DNA of 56,803 nt from an uncultured Pelagibacteraceae bacterium (GCA_902597555.1 CACJYE010000002.1:1-56803), one strand, 5' to 3'. Positions 1-8,764 are shown, counted from the first letter of the stretch. Made by a program: numbers and translations. Notes: generated by a model from the letters alone, not told the origin.

Positions 1-1
1 T

Positions 2-301
2 AATGTTAGAGAGTTAAGAAATTTAATTGAAAGAATAGCAATATTACAACCAGACACTAAAGATAAAATTTCAAATATTATTAAAGAATCTTTAAAAAAT
101 ATTAATTTTGATGATCAATTAGCTGAAAATAGCCTTTCTGTGCCATTAAAAGAAGCTAGAGAAAAGTTTGAAAAAGAGTATTTAACTATTCAACTGAAAA
201 AGTTTAATGGAAATATTTCAAAAACAGCAAATTTTGTTGGAATGGAAAGAAGTGCATTACATAGAAAATTAAAAGGTTTGGGCATCAAAGAATTTAATTA
301 G
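2..301 (+). CDS. ntrX: NtrX-type sigma-54 response regulator, C-terminal end (partial)
   Basis: An open frame enters from the left edge and stops at TAG 299-301. It encodes about 99 residues. The first residues (NVRELRNLIER) are the end of the AAA+ sigma-54-interaction domain, and the last 50 residues form a Fis-type helix-turn-helix (NISKTANFVGMERSALHRKL). That ending is typical of NtrX, the response regulator paired with NtrY in alphaproteobacterial nitrogen and redox control. The receiver domain and most of the AAA+ domain lie outside the window. The trkA start codon follows the stop with no gap, which matches the usual ntrYX-trkA order in alphaproteobacteria. NtrC is the main alternative, but the HTH wording and neighbours favour NtrX. 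Confidence 0.9.
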   Translation, partial: NVRELRNLIERIAILQPDTKDKISNIIKESLKNINFDDQLAENSLSVPLKEAREKFEKEYLTIQLKKFNGNISKTANFVGMERSALHRKLKGLGIKEFN

Positions 302-1693
302 ATGAATATAATCATTTGTGGAGCTGGAAGGGTTGGGTTCACTATAGCTAAGCAGCTAAGTGAACAAGGTCATTCTTTAACTGTTATTGATCCTTCTAGC
401 GAAGATATTCAAAAAATCGATGATGCTTTAGACGTTAAGGCTATAGTAGGAAAGGGTACTTATCCTTCAATATTAGAAAAAGCTAACGCATCAGAGACTG
501 ATATGATTATAGCAGTTACAAGAAATGATGAAATTAATATGCTCATTTGCCAAATAGCTTTTTCAATTTTTAAAATTCCCAAAAAAATAGCAAGAATAAG
601 ATCTCAAGATTATCTAAACCCAAAATTTACAAGAGTATATAACAAAGAAAATCTCCCAATAGATGTGATTATTTCACCAGAGATTGAAATTGCTAAATCA
701 ATACAAAGAAAACTTGAGGCCCCAGGAGCATTAGATAGTGTTCCATTTGCTGATAATAAAATTAGATTATTAGAAATTTTAATTAACGAAAATTGTAAAT
801 TAATTAACATCAAGCTAAATGATTTAACAAAAAAGCATCCTAATTTAGATGCAAATATTATTGGAATAATAAGAGATGAAAAATTTTTAATTCCAAAGAA
901 AAATGATGATGTAAGAAAAAATGATAAAATTTATGTGATAATAAATTCATCACAAATGTCAGACACTTTAGAAGCATTTGGACATGAAGAAAAAGTATCT
1001 AAAAATATTTTAATTGTAGGTGGTGGTAACATAGGTTTTAACTTAGCTAAAAACATTGAAGAAACTTTGGATGCAGCAAGAGTTAAGATTATTGAAAAAA
1101 ACAAAGAAAGAGCTGAATTTCTTGCTAGTGAATTAAATAATACGATTATAATTAATGGTGATGCTTTAGACGAGGAAGTATTAGCCGAAGCAAATTTACA
1201 AGAAGCCGAAACAGTTCTTGCTTTGACAAATGATGATGAGGATAATTTGATGGTAAGTGTTCTTGTTGAAAAATTTGCAAAAGATGAAAAAGATATTGAT
1301 GACAAAAGAACGATGGCTTTAATTAATAAGCCAAATTATTCTTTGTTGCAAAACTCTTTAAAAATTGATGATCTTATTGATCCAAGAATGAACACTGTAT
1401 CTAGTATTTTAAAGCATATTCATAAAGGCACAATTGAAACAGCTTACACAATTATGAATGGTGAATATGAAGTAATTGAAGCTGAAATTATAGAAACGTC
1501 AGAGCTTATTAATAAAGAATTAAAAAATTCAAATTTGCCAGATGAGATAAGAATTGGCGCGATCCTAAGAGAAAATAAAGTAATAATACCTAGATCAAAC
1601 TTTGTATTTCAAAAAGAGGACAAAGTTGTTTTTTTAGCAAAGAAAGATTCTATTTCAGTAGTAGAAAATATATTTAGAATAAGTTCTATTTAA
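302..1693 (+). CDS. trkA: Trk potassium uptake system, NAD-binding regulatory subunit TrkA
   Basis: TrkA is the cytoplasmic gating subunit of the Trk K+ transporter. The 463-residue product has the expected duplicated layout. Two Rossmann (RCK_N) domains begin with GxGxxG motifs: CGAGRVG near residue 6 and VGGGNIG near residue 239. Each is followed by a TrkA_C domain (about 140-225 and 375-460). Its length equals that of E. coli TrkA. The ATG directly abuts the ntrX stop and the stop lies 4 nt before trkH, so the three are probably co-transcribed. The pairing with a membrane subunit next door makes the role secure. Confidence 0.95.
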   Translation: MNIIICGAGRVGFTIAKQLSEQGHSLTVIDPSSEDIQKIDDALDVKAIVGKGTYPSILEKANASETDMIIAVTRNDEINMLICQIAFSIFKIPKKIARIRSQDYLNPKFTRVYNKENLPIDVIISPEIEIAKSIQRKLEAPGALDSVPFADNKIRLLEILINENCKLINIKLNDLTKKHPNLDANIIGIIRDEKFLIPKKNDDVRKNDKIYVIINSSQMSDTLEAFGHEEKVSKNILIVGGGNIGFNLAKNIEETLDAARVKIIEKNKERAEFLASELNNTIIINGDALDEEVLAEANLQEAETVLALTNDDEDNLMVSVLVEKFAKDEKDIDDKRTMALINKPNYSLLQNSLKIDDLIDPRMNTVSSILKHIHKGTIETAYTIMNGEYEVIEAEIIETSELINKELKNSNLPDEIRIGAILRENKVIIPRSNFVFQKEDKVVFLAKKDSISVVENIFRISSI

Positions 1694-1697
1694 TTAA

Positions 1698-3104
1698 ATG
1701 TCATTATTTAGAGTAAAGTATTTAAGTTTCTTTTTTATATTAATATCTATTTTTTCATTTTTAAATATTATTTATTCATATTATTTCAATTTATATCTAA
1801 ATCTAAATACATATTATTTTAGCTTAGTTATTTCTGTGATTATTGGAATAATTTTTTACAAAATTAAAACTAATCAAAAAAAACCTACAATATTTGAAAA
1901 AATACTCACTGTTTTGTTGGGATATTTTTTAATGCCATTGATTTTATCAATACCTTTTTATTTAAGTATTTATAATTTATCTTTTTTGAATTCTTTATTT
2001 GAAGCTGTTTCAGGATTTACTTCAACAGGTTTCACTGTGTTTGAAAATATTAAACATATTGATCAAGGCTTAATTTTATGGAGATCATCAATACAATGGA
2101 TAGGAGGGTTGTATTTTTTATACTCTATTATTTTTTTAATTGATATTTATGACGAAAGTTTAAAAAAATCTCTAACTAATTTTTTATCTTTTAATTCTGA
2201 CGAGATTTTAAAACAAGCAATTAAAATTCTTTTATTATACTCAGGATTAACTATATCAATTTTTATTATTCTAAACATTCTTGGAATTAGATCATTTAAT
2301 TCGCTCAATTTAGCAATGACGATAATTTCATCTGGTGGATTTCTTCCTTCAAATGATCTTTCGTCAATTTTAGTGAATGATTTCCAGATAACTATATTTT
2401 CTCTTTTAATGCTGATTTCCTTTTTTAGTATTTTTTTTACATATAATTTAATTTTTCTTAGAAATAAAAATTTAAATTTTTTTTATGAAGACATACATTT
2501 ATTTTTATATTTTATTGTGGTTGTTAGTATATTTTTTGTTTTCTTTAGCTATGATAATAATTTTACACATAGTTTTCTATCTTTGGTTAGCAGCATTTCA
2601 AACATTGGTATCTCAACTGAAGTTGATCAAGCTAACTTAAATTTTATATACATCTTACTTGTAATTATTGGTGGATCTTTTTTTTCTACGAGCTCAGGTT
2701 TAAGGTTTTTAAAAATATATTCTTTAACTAAATATTCTATTAATCAAATTCTTTCTTTTAGTAGACCAAAAAATGTATTTATGAATAAACTTGTTTTTTC
2801 TAAAATTAATTTTGACACAAAAGACATAAATAAATATTTTTTAACAATATTAATTTTTGTTATTTCACTTTTTTCTTTAACCATCTTGCTGACTTTATCT
2901 AATATTCAATTTGAATTTTCTTTCAAATTAGCTGTATTAACATTAATGAACACTGTTAATTCCTCTGCTTATGGTGTTTCTGAGTTTGATTTTCAAAATT
3001 TACACTTTTTAACTAAATATTTTCTTATATTTTTTATGATAATCGGAAGAGTTGAATTTTTATCTTTATTATTAATAGCTAAAAAATTTATTTTTAAAAA
3101 TTAA
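1698..3104 (+). CDS. trkH: Trk potassium uptake system membrane subunit TrkH
   Basis: A very hydrophobic 468-residue protein with about ten membrane segments and four pore-loop regions characteristic of the TrkH/KtrB superfamily. The first has the filter-like SGFTSTGF motif; later loops are SSGGF, SNIGIST and NSSAYG. It forms the K+ conducting pore gated by TrkA. No Shine-Dalgarno sequence is visible before the ATG, and the 4-nt spacing to trkA suggests translational coupling. Downstream there is only a 28-nt gap before tRNA-Arg. Confidence 0.94.
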   Translation: MSLFRVKYLSFFFILISIFSFLNIIYSYYFNLYLNLNTYYFSLVISVIIGIIFYKIKTNQKKPTIFEKILTVLLGYFLMPLILSIPFYLSIYNLSFLNSLFEAVSGFTSTGFTVFENIKHIDQGLILWRSSIQWIGGLYFLYSIIFLIDIYDESLKKSLTNFLSFNSDEILKQAIKILLLYSGLTISIFIILNILGIRSFNSLNLAMTIISSGGFLPSNDLSSILVNDFQITIFSLLMLISFFSIFFTYNLIFLRNKNLNFFYEDIHLFLYFIVVVSIFFVFFSYDNNFTHSFLSLVSSISNIGISTEVDQANLNFIYILLVIIGGSFFSTSSGLRFLKIYSLTKYSINQILSFSRPKNVFMNKLVFSKINFDTKDINKYFLTILIFVISLFSLTILLTLSNIQFEFSFKLAVLTLMNTVNSSAYGVSEFDFQNLHFLTKYFLIFFMIIGRVEFLSLLLIAKKFIFKN

Positions 3105-3132
3105 TCTAGTATTATATATATTATTAAATTTT

Positions 3133-3209
3133 GCGCCCTTAGCTCAGCTGGATAGAGCATCGGTTTTCTAAACCGAGGGTCGTAGGTTCGAATCCTTCAG
3201 GGCGCGCCA
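3133..3209 (+). tRNA. tRNA-Arg (anticodon TCT)
   Basis: A 77-nt cloverleaf. The acceptor arms GCGCCCT and AGGGCGC pair, the discriminator is G and CCA is encoded. The anticodon stem TCGGT/ACCGA encloses loop TTTCTAA, giving anticodon TCT, which reads the AGA codon that dominates arginine usage in the surrounding genes. The T-arm carries GGTTCGAATCC. About 175 nt of AT-rich spacer follow before aapJ. Confidence 0.96.
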
Positions 3210-3292
3210 TTTCTCACTTTTTTAGCAAATAATAATTTAATATTTATCTTGACGTATTTTTTTATTAAACTTATTTTTTTTATTATTTTTCC

Positions 3293-3321
3293 TTGAACAG
3301 TAATTTCTTACATGCTTAAAT
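3293..3321 (+). promoter_or_regulatory. candidate aapJ promoter
   Basis: TTGAAC (3293-3298) and TTAAAT (3316-3321) are separated by 17 nt and would start transcription about 55-60 nt upstream of aapJ. A second candidate lies upstream: TTGACG at 3249-3254 with TTATTT at 3271-3276. In such AT-rich DNA these matches are weak evidence. I list this pair because it places the inverted repeats at 3329-3363 inside the mRNA leader. Confidence 0.3.
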
Positions 3322-3328
3322 TAAGAAT

Positions 3329-3363
3329 ATTCAAAAGTAATTTTGAATTATTTGTTAACAAAT
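3329..3363 (+). promoter_or_regulatory. tandem inverted repeats in the aapJ leader
   Basis: Two adjacent symmetrical elements lie just upstream of the aapJ Shine-Dalgarno. ATTCAAAA/TTTTGAAT (3329-3336 and 3341-3348) enclose a 4-nt GTAA loop. Directly after them ATTTGTTAACAAAT (3350-3363) is a perfect 14-bp palindrome. The first would fold as an RNA hairpin; the second looks more like a dimeric repressor operator or a second hairpin. No known family is assigned. Confidence 0.45.
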
Positions 3364-3386
3364 AAAAATAACATAAAGGAAGAATA

Positions 3387-4427
3387 ATGTTTAAATACTT
3401 AAAACAATTAACTTCTTTAGTTGCTATGGTTGCAGTGTTGTTTACTTTCACAACAGAAACTATGGCTGCTAAAAAATCTAAAACACTTAAAAACACTCAA
3501 AAGAAAGGTTTTGTAAGATGTGGAGTATCTCAAGGTCTTCCAGGATTTTCTAACGCTGATGCTGCAGGAAATTGGACTGGTGTTGACGTTGATGTATGTA
3601 GAGCTGTAGCTGCTGCGGTATTAGGTGATGCAAACAAAGTTAAGTTTACACCACTAAGTGCTAAAGAAAGATTTACAGCTTTAACTTCTAATGAGATAGA
3701 TATCTTATCAAGAAACACAACTTGGACACTTTCTAGGGATGCTGACATTGGGCTTACTTTCGTAGGTGTAAACTTCTACGATGGTCAAGGTTTTATGGTA
3801 AGAAAAAATTCTGGAATATCTTCTGTGAATGATTTCAAAGCAGGTGTTTCAGCTTGTACAAACCTAGGAACAACTACTGAGCTTAACATGAGAGATTTCT
3901 TTAATTCAAAAGGAATTCAATATGAGCCAGTAACTTTTGAAAAAGCTGACGAAGTCGTAGCTGCGTATGATGCTGGTAGATGTGATACTTACACAACCGA
4001 CAAATCAGGTTTAGCTGCTCAAAGAATTAAATTGAGTAACCCTGATGATCATATGGTTTTACCAGAAACTATATCTAAAGAGCCTTTAGGCCCTGTTGTA
4101 AGACAAGGTGACTCTGTTTGGGAAGATATCGTTAGATGGTCACTAAACACTATGATTGAGGCAGAAGAGTACGGTGTTACTTCTGCTAATGCAGATTCTA
4201 TGAAAACTTCAGACAATCCAGCTGTTAAAAGATTAGTTGGTGCTGAAGGTGAATTAGGTGCTGCTTTAGGTTTAGATAATGAGTGGAGTTTAAGAATTAT
4301 CAAGCAAGTTGGTAATTATGGCGAAAGCTATAAAAGAAATATAGCTGACACAGGAATTTTACCTGATAGAGGTCCAAATGAATTATGGACTAAAGGTGGA
4401 ATTCTTTATGTACCACCAGCAAGATAA
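3387..4427 (+). CDS. aapJ: General L-amino acid ABC transporter, periplasmic binding protein AapJ
   Basis: A 346-residue substrate-binding protein of the polar amino acid family (SBP_bac_3). An N-terminal signal peptide (hydrophobic core about 10-23, cleavage probably after the AMA region near residue 28) precedes the mature protein. Family-typical wording includes the FVRCGVSQG start of the first lobe, GNWTGVDVDVCRAVAAA, and an RNTTWTLSRD segment shared with AapJ/YhdW. The start is well supported by AAGGAAG upstream of the ATG. It delivers L-amino acids to the AapQ-AapM-AapP complex encoded just downstream. Codon use (AAC, GGT, GCT, CCA) is more biased than in the neighbours, suggesting high expression. 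Confidence 0.94.
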   Translation: MFKYLKQLTSLVAMVAVLFTFTTETMAAKKSKTLKNTQKKGFVRCGVSQGLPGFSNADAAGNWTGVDVDVCRAVAAAVLGDANKVKFTPLSAKERFTALTSNEIDILSRNTTWTLSRDADIGLTFVGVNFYDGQGFMVRKNSGISSVNDFKAGVSACTNLGTTTELNMRDFFNSKGIQYEPVTFEKADEVVAAYDAGRCDTYTTDKSGLAAQRIKLSNPDDHMVLPETISKEPLGPVVRQGDSVWEDIVRWSLNTMIEAEEYGVTSANADSMKTSDNPAVKRLVGAEGELGAALGLDNEWSLRIIKQVGNYGESYKRNIADTGILPDRGPNELWTKGGILYVPPAR

Positions 4428-4445
4428 TTTATCTAATTAAATATC

Positions 4446-4479
4446 TAAAAAGGGCTAGATTTTTCTAGCCCTTTTTTTT
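4446..4479 (+). terminator. Rho-independent terminator-like hairpin after aapJ
   Basis: GGGCTAG (4452-4458) pairs with CTAGCCC (4465-4471), extended by the flanking A-tract and T8 run. The aapQ GTG begins 17 nt after the T-tract, leaving no room for a separate promoter downstream of the hairpin. It therefore most likely works as a partial terminator or 3'-end stabiliser that keeps aapJ mRNA in excess over the permease genes. Confidence 0.88.
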
Positions 4480-4496
4480 ATAAGTCATTAATCATT

Positions 4497-5642
4497 GTGA
4501 ATATTAAAAAAATATTACCCCAATTACTTACACTGTTAGTAGTTATACTTGTCTTTGGATTTTTTTCATATAACGCACAAATTAATATGGAAAACAGAGG
4601 GATAACTTTTGGTTATGGATTTTTATCTCAAGAGTCTTCATTTGACGTTCAGTTTTCGTTGATTGAGTATGATGGTTCTCACTCATATTTTAGAGCTTAT
4701 TTAGTAGGATTATTAAATACTATTTTAGTTTCTGTTATTGGAATTATATTTGCAACCATTATTGGAGTTGTTGTTGGGATTGCAAGATTATCGAATAACT
4801 ATCTTATTAATAGAACTGCTGCAGTTTATGTAGAATTTTTTAGAAACATCCCTTTATTATTGCAAATATTTTTTTGGTATTTTGCCGCTTTAAGAGCACT
4901 TCCATTACCTCAAGATACAGAACCTATGTTTGGAGTTTTTTTTCTTACTATAAAAGGTTTTTTTGTTCCTGCTTTTGTTTGGAATAACTTAGATATTTTT
5001 ATTTATTCTATAATTGCTGCAATAATTTCAATTATTATTGTTAGAATTTATGCTAGAAAAAAACAAGAGAACGAGGGAATACAAATACCAGTTATATCAA
5101 TTTCAATAGGTCTTTTATTCATTTTACCAGTTTTAAGTTTTTTATTTGGAGGAGTTGAAGCTTCAGTTGAAATACCTGTAATTAAACAATTATCTCAATC
5201 TGGTTTTACCTATGAAGGAGGAATAAAATTACCTCCTGAGTTAATATCTTTAGCTTTAGCTTTGTCATTATATACAGCAACCTTTATTGCAGAATGTGTA
5301 AGAGCAGGTGTGCAAGGTGTAAGCAAAGGTCAAAAAGAAGCGGCAGCATCTATAGGTTTAACTCCTAATCAAGTTCTTAAACTAGTTGTAATGCCTCAAG
5401 CTTTGAGGATAATTATTCCTCCTACTACTAATCAGTATTTAAACTTAACTAAAAATTCATCACTCGCAGCTGCAATTGCGTATCCTGATTTAGTTCTTGT
5501 ATTTGCAGGAACTGCTTTGATGCAAACAGGTAGAGCTATAGAAATTGTTTCTATAACAATGTTAACATATCTATCTCTGAGTATATCAATTTCAATATTC
5601 ATGAATTGGTATAATAAAAAAATAGCTATTAAAGAAAAATAA
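4497..5642 (+). CDS. aapQ: General L-amino acid ABC transporter permease AapQ
   Basis: A 381-residue inner-membrane permease of the HisM type. The N-terminal membrane segment is near residue 12-26, the main transport block has EFFRNIPLLLQIFFWYFA around residue 118, and the C-terminal EAA loop (ECVRAGVQGVSKGQKEAA-S-GL) near residue 260 docks on the ATPase. The start is GTG; the first in-frame ATG lies about 30 residues inside and would remove the first helix. No good Shine-Dalgarno is present. It overlaps aapM by one base (TAATG). Confidence 0.92.
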   Translation: MNIKKILPQLLTLLVVILVFGFFSYNAQINMENRGITFGYGFLSQESSFDVQFSLIEYDGSHSYFRAYLVGLLNTILVSVIGIIFATIIGVVVGIARLSNNYLINRTAAVYVEFFRNIPLLLQIFFWYFAALRALPLPQDTEPMFGVFFLTIKGFFVPAFVWNNLDIFIYSIIAAIISIIIVRIYARKKQENEGIQIPVISISIGLLFILPVLSFLFGGVEASVEIPVIKQLSQSGFTYEGGIKLPPELISLALALSLYTATFIAECVRAGVQGVSKGQKEAAASIGLTPNQVLKLVVMPQALRIIIPPTTNQYLNLTKNSSLAAAIAYPDLVLVFAGTALMQTGRAIEIVSITMLTYLSLSISISIFMNWYNKKIAIKEK

Positions 5643-7084
5643 TGAATAAATTAAATTTTTTACAACCGGATAAAAATAACATTTATACTTATCTTTATAC
5701 AGGAGTAATTTTAGTTGCTCTAAGTATATTTATAGTTTTTTTTAATTCTTTTTTTAGTAAAGATATAGTTTCTTTTTTACCTGGACCTATTAGCTTCTTT
5801 TTACCATTAATTTTAGGGTTTACAGGACTTCATTTAATTAGAATTGATTATTCAGGCTTAAAATTTTTAGACTCAATTAATAAAAATATTAATACAAACA
5901 ATTTTAATGCTTTTTTATCATTATTAATTGTGTTCGTAGTTATCAAATCACTACCACCATTATTAAGCTGGTTTATTTTAGATGCAAACATCTCGGGTGA
6001 TTCTAAAGATGTGTGCACTGGTAGTGGCGCTTGTTGGACTTATATTAAAATTTGGTTTAATAGATTTATGTATGGAATGTATCCAAATCCTGAGCAGTGG
6101 CGTATTAACTTATCATTCATTGCTTTAGCTTTTCTAGGATGTGTTGGTTTTTTTGCCACAGAAAAATTTAAAAAATATTTGACGCTCTATTATGTGGTTG
6201 TTTACCCAATCATTGCTTTTTTCTTTATTTTCTTTTTTATATCTGGTGGTCCAATATTTTTTGATTTTTCTTATGGTATTATTGCAGCTGTAATTTCAAT
6301 AATTTTAGGTTTTTTTATTCCTCCAAAATTTAAAATGTACTATTTCATTATAGTACCAATCACACTCTACATATTATTAAAATATGTATTTTTTTATGAG
6401 GAACTTATTGAGCTTGGTAAATTAGAAGCATTAGAGTGGGTAGAGACAGGTGCTTGGGGTGGTTTGTCTTTAACTTTTATAGTCTCATTTTTTTGTTTGA
6501 TTTTCTGTTTTCCGATAGGTTTATTTTTATCTCTTGGAAGAAGATCAGATTTTCCGATAATTAAATATATTTCAATAGGAATGATTGAATTTTGGAGAGG
6601 AGTTCCATTGATTACAGTATTATTTATGTCATCAGTAATGTTTCCAATGTTTTTACCAGAGGATATGTTTATTGATAAATTGGTAAGGGTAATTATTGCA
6701 ATTTCATTATTTGAAGCGGCTTATGTAGCAGAAGTGATTAGAGGTGGTTTGCAAGCTTTGCCAAGAGGTCAATACGATGCTGCTAAATCTTTAGGAATGG
6801 GTTATTGGAAAATGCATATTTTGGTGATTTTACCTCAGGCACTTAAACTTGTAATACCTGGTATTGCTAATACTTTCTTAGCGCTTGTAAAAGATACTCC
6901 TTTAATATTTGTTGTGGGACTTTTGGAAATAGTTGGAATGTTAAATCTTGCAAAAACAAACCCTGAGTGGTTAGGGTTTGCTATGGAAGGCTATGTATTT
7001 GCGTCAGTGTTATTTTTTATTATTTGCTATGCAATGAGCAAATATAGTTATAATTTAGAACAAAAGTATAAAACAGAAAGATAA
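5642..7084 (+). CDS. aapM: General L-amino acid ABC transporter permease AapM, with extended N-terminus
   Basis: The second permease half. Recognisable AapM features are [20 protein letters not shown] near residue 130, the [20 protein letters not shown] segment near residue 318, and the EAA loop [21 protein letters not shown] near residue 360. At 480 residues it is longer than AapM proteins I know (around 385), because about 90 residues with two or three extra membrane helices precede the region that normally begins the protein. It forms the heterodimeric channel with AapQ. It overlaps aapQ and aapP by one base each (TAATG). Confidence 0.92.
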   Translation: MNKLNFLQPDKNNIYTYLYTGVILVALSIFIVFFNSFFSKDIVSFLPGPISFFLPLILGFTGLHLIRIDYSGLKFLDSINKNINTNNFNAFLSLLIVFVVIKSLPPLLSWFILDANISGDSKDVCTGSGACWTYIKIWFNRFMYGMYPNPEQWRINLSFIALAFLGCVGFFATEKFKKYLTLYYVVVYPIIAFFFIFFFISGGPIFFDFSYGIIAAVISIILGFFIPPKFKMYYFIIVPITLYILLKYVFFYEELIELGKLEALEWVETGAWGGLSLTFIVSFFCLIFCFPIGLFLSLGRRSDFPIIKYISIGMIEFWRGVPLITVLFMSSVMFPMFLPEDMFIDKLVRVIIAISLFEAAYVAEVIRGGLQALPRGQYDAAKSLGMGYWKMHILVILPQALKLVIPGIANTFLALVKDTPLIFVVGLLEIVGMLNLAKTNPEWLGFAMEGYVFASVLFFIICYAMSKYSYNLEQKYKTER

Positions 7085-7818
7085 TGTCAGACAAAATAAT
7101 TCAAATAACAGAAATGAATAAGTGGTTTGGTGATTTTCAAGTATTAAAAAATATTAATTTAGAAGTCGAAAAGAATAAAAAAATTGTTGTGTGTGGACCT
7201 TCAGGATCAGGTAAATCAACACTAATTAGATGTATAAACAGACTTGAAGAACATCAACAAGGTTCAATTATAGTGGATGGAAATGAATTAACAGAAGATA
7301 CTAAAGACATAGAAAAAATTAGAGCTGAAGTTGGAATGGTGTTTCAACAATTTAATTTATTTCCTCATCTTTCCATTTTAGATAATTGCACTCTAGCTCC
7401 AATTTGGGTAAAAAAAATGCCAAAAAAAGAGGCAGAAGATTTAGCCCTTCAGCACCTAGAAAAAGTACAAATTTCTGACCAAGCTAACAAATATCCAGGA
7501 CAACTTTCAGGCGGTCAACAACAACGATGTGCAATAGCAAGAGCATTATGTATGGAACCTAAAATAATGCTGTTTGATGAACCAACATCAGCACTAGACC
7601 CAGAAATGATCAAAGAAGTTTTGGATGCTATGGTTAATTTAGCAAAGGCAGGAATGACAATGATTGTAGTTACCCATGAGATGGGATTTGCTAAAGAGGT
7701 TGCGGATGAGGTTATTTTTATGGATGAAGGAATGATAGTTGAAAGAGCTGAAACTAAAGAGTTTTTTGCTAACCCAAAGAACGATAGAACAAAGCTCTTT
7801 TTAAGTCAAATCCTATAA
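7084..7818 (+). CDS. aapP: General L-amino acid ABC transporter ATP-binding protein AapP
   Basis: A 244-residue ABC ATPase of the polar amino acid class. Walker A is GPSGSGKST near residue 38, the Q-loop is [10 protein letters not shown], the signature is [14 protein letters not shown] near residue 139, Walker B is [13 protein letters not shown], and the switch His is in VVTHEMGFA. It powers AapQM. It is the last gene of the operon; no clear terminator follows in the 190-nt spacer before the XRE gene. Confidence 0.95.
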   Translation: MSDKIIQITEMNKWFGDFQVLKNINLEVEKNKKIVVCGPSGSGKSTLIRCINRLEEHQQGSIIVDGNELTEDTKDIEKIRAEVGMVFQQFNLFPHLSILDNCTLAPIWVKKMPKKEAEDLALQHLEKVQISDQANKYPGQLSGGQQQRCAIARALCMEPKIMLFDEPTSALDPEMIKEVLDAMVNLAKAGMTMIVVTHEMGFAKEVADEVIFMDEGMIVERAETKEFFANPKNDRTKLFLSQIL

Positions 7819-7983
7819 AAAGTATTACAACTATAGGGTACAATATAAGATTAAAACAATCTAAATACGTTAATTTTTTATCCAAGTAATGCTTGACAGT
7901 ATTTTGATTTTTCCAAGTTTCCTACAAAAAAAAATAAATTTTTCTATTGCAGTAACATTAATAAATATGTTGAATGAGCTTTA

Positions 7984-8010
7984 TAAAATTTAATTAAGAG
8001 GGGTCTTAAT
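7984..8010 (+). promoter_or_regulatory. inverted repeat over ribosome binding site and start codon of the XRE gene
   Basis: ATTAAGA (7993-7999) and TCTTAAT (8004-8010) are perfect 7-bp arms around GGGG (8000-8003). The loop contains the Shine-Dalgarno-like purines and the right arm contains the first two bases of the ATG at 8009. As RNA this would hide the start codon; as DNA it could be an autoregulatory operator. The preceding 16 bp (7984-7999) recur exactly at 8382-8397 after the gene. The rest of the 190-nt spacer (from 7819) is AT-rich with a TTGACA at 7893 but no convincing -10. Confidence 0.55.
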
Positions 8011-8380
8011 GGAAGATAATTTCAATAAACACTTAGGCAATAAGCTTAAGCTAAGAAGATTAGCTTTAGGTTTAACTCAAACTAAAGTAGCTAAAGCAAT
8101 AAATGTTACATTTCAACAAATTCAAAAATATGAAAAAGGGACCAACGGCGTAAGTTCTATAAGATTACTGCAACTTTCAAATTATTTAAAAGTGCCGATC
8201 AATTATTTCTTTGAAGATTTTTCAGAATATTTGCTAAACCTTGAAAAATCTCAAGAAGGTCACATGAATGTTAATTATAATTTTCTAGTAAAATTATATT
8301 CAGAGCTTAATGCTGATCAAAAATTAAAATTTAATAAATCTTTACAAATTTCAGGTTCAGGAATTTCAAAAGTAGTTTAA
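8009..8380 (+). CDS. XRE-family transcriptional regulator
   Basis: A 123-residue protein with an N-terminal Cro/C1-type helix-turn-helix (about residues 8-64: LGLTQTKVAKAINVTFQQIQKYEKG, then a SSIRLLQLSNYL helix and the NYFFE turn). The remaining 55 residues are a short acidic/helical tail of no recognised family. The wording resembles the stand-alone XRE regulators common in alphaproteobacteria. No target is evident from context: amino acid transport lies upstream and tRNAs downstream. The start is supported by GAGGGG upstream of ATG, although that motif lies within a hairpin. Autoregulation is an inference from the symmetrical flanking DNA. Confidence 0.85.
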   Translation: MEDNFNKHLGNKLKLRRLALGLTQTKVAKAINVTFQQIQKYEKGTNGVSSIRLLQLSNYLKVPINYFFEDFSEYLLNLEKSQEGHMNVNYNFLVKLYSELNADQKLKFNKSLQISGSGISKVV

Positions 8381-8395
8381 TTAAAATTTAATTAA
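8377..8395. repeat. 19-bp perfect palindrome at the end of the XRE gene
   Basis: TTAATTAAA-A-TTTAATTAA has 9-bp arms around a single central base and includes the stop codon (8378-8380). Its right half belongs to the 16-bp sequence also present before the gene (7984-7999). It lacks the G:C stem and T-run of a Rho-independent terminator. A binding site for the encoded regulator is possible. Confidence 0.5.
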
Positions 8396-8442
8396 GACCT
8401 TAGTAGCAATTTAATACAAAGTTTATTTTAATATTTTATTTC

Positions 8443-8518
8443 TGGCTCCTCGGGCAGGACTCGAACCTGCGACCAATTGATTAACAGTCAACTGCTCTAC
8501 CAACTGAGCTACCGAGGA
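8443..8518 (-). tRNA. tRNA-Asn (anticodon GTT)
   Basis: On the minus strand the 76-nt cloverleaf has acceptor TCCTCGG pairing with CCGAGGA, discriminator G and encoded CCA. The D-arm is AGCTCAGTTGGTAGAGC, the anticodon loop is CTGTTAA giving GTT, and the T-arm contains GGTTCGAGTCC. It lies 48 nt downstream of tRNA-Cys on the same strand, so the two may share a transcript. Confidence 0.96.
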
Positions 8519-8566
8519 ATGTAAAAAGTCAACTTACTTTTTTTTGTAACTAAAACAAGATTTTTT

Positions 8567-8640
8567 TGGAGGCAACGCCCGGAATCGAACCGGGATACAA
8601 GGATTTGCAATCCTCTGCGTAACCATTCCGCCACGTTGCC
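8567..8640 (-). tRNA. tRNA-Cys (anticodon GCA)
   Basis: On the minus strand the 74-nt cloverleaf has acceptor GGCAACG pairing with CGTTGCC, discriminator T and encoded CCA. The anticodon loop context GGATTGCAAATCC gives GCA. The T-arm has GGTTCGATTCC. The 124-nt AT-rich spacer to valS on the other side holds divergent promoters that I cannot resolve. Confidence 0.96.
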
Positions 8641-8764
8641 ATCTTATTTTTAGCTAATAGCTACAGATGCCTTTTTATAATAAATTATTTCTATTAGTCT
8701 ATTAAATAACGATCCAAATTGATTATTGTTAATTTAGATTATTAAATTATAAACTTTAAAATCA

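Noticed and set aside
7819-8008. A riboswitch in the 190-nt spacer before the XRE gene.
   Set aside because: No conserved aptamer core (SAM, glycine, TPP or other) is recognisable; only the short start-site hairpin is supported.
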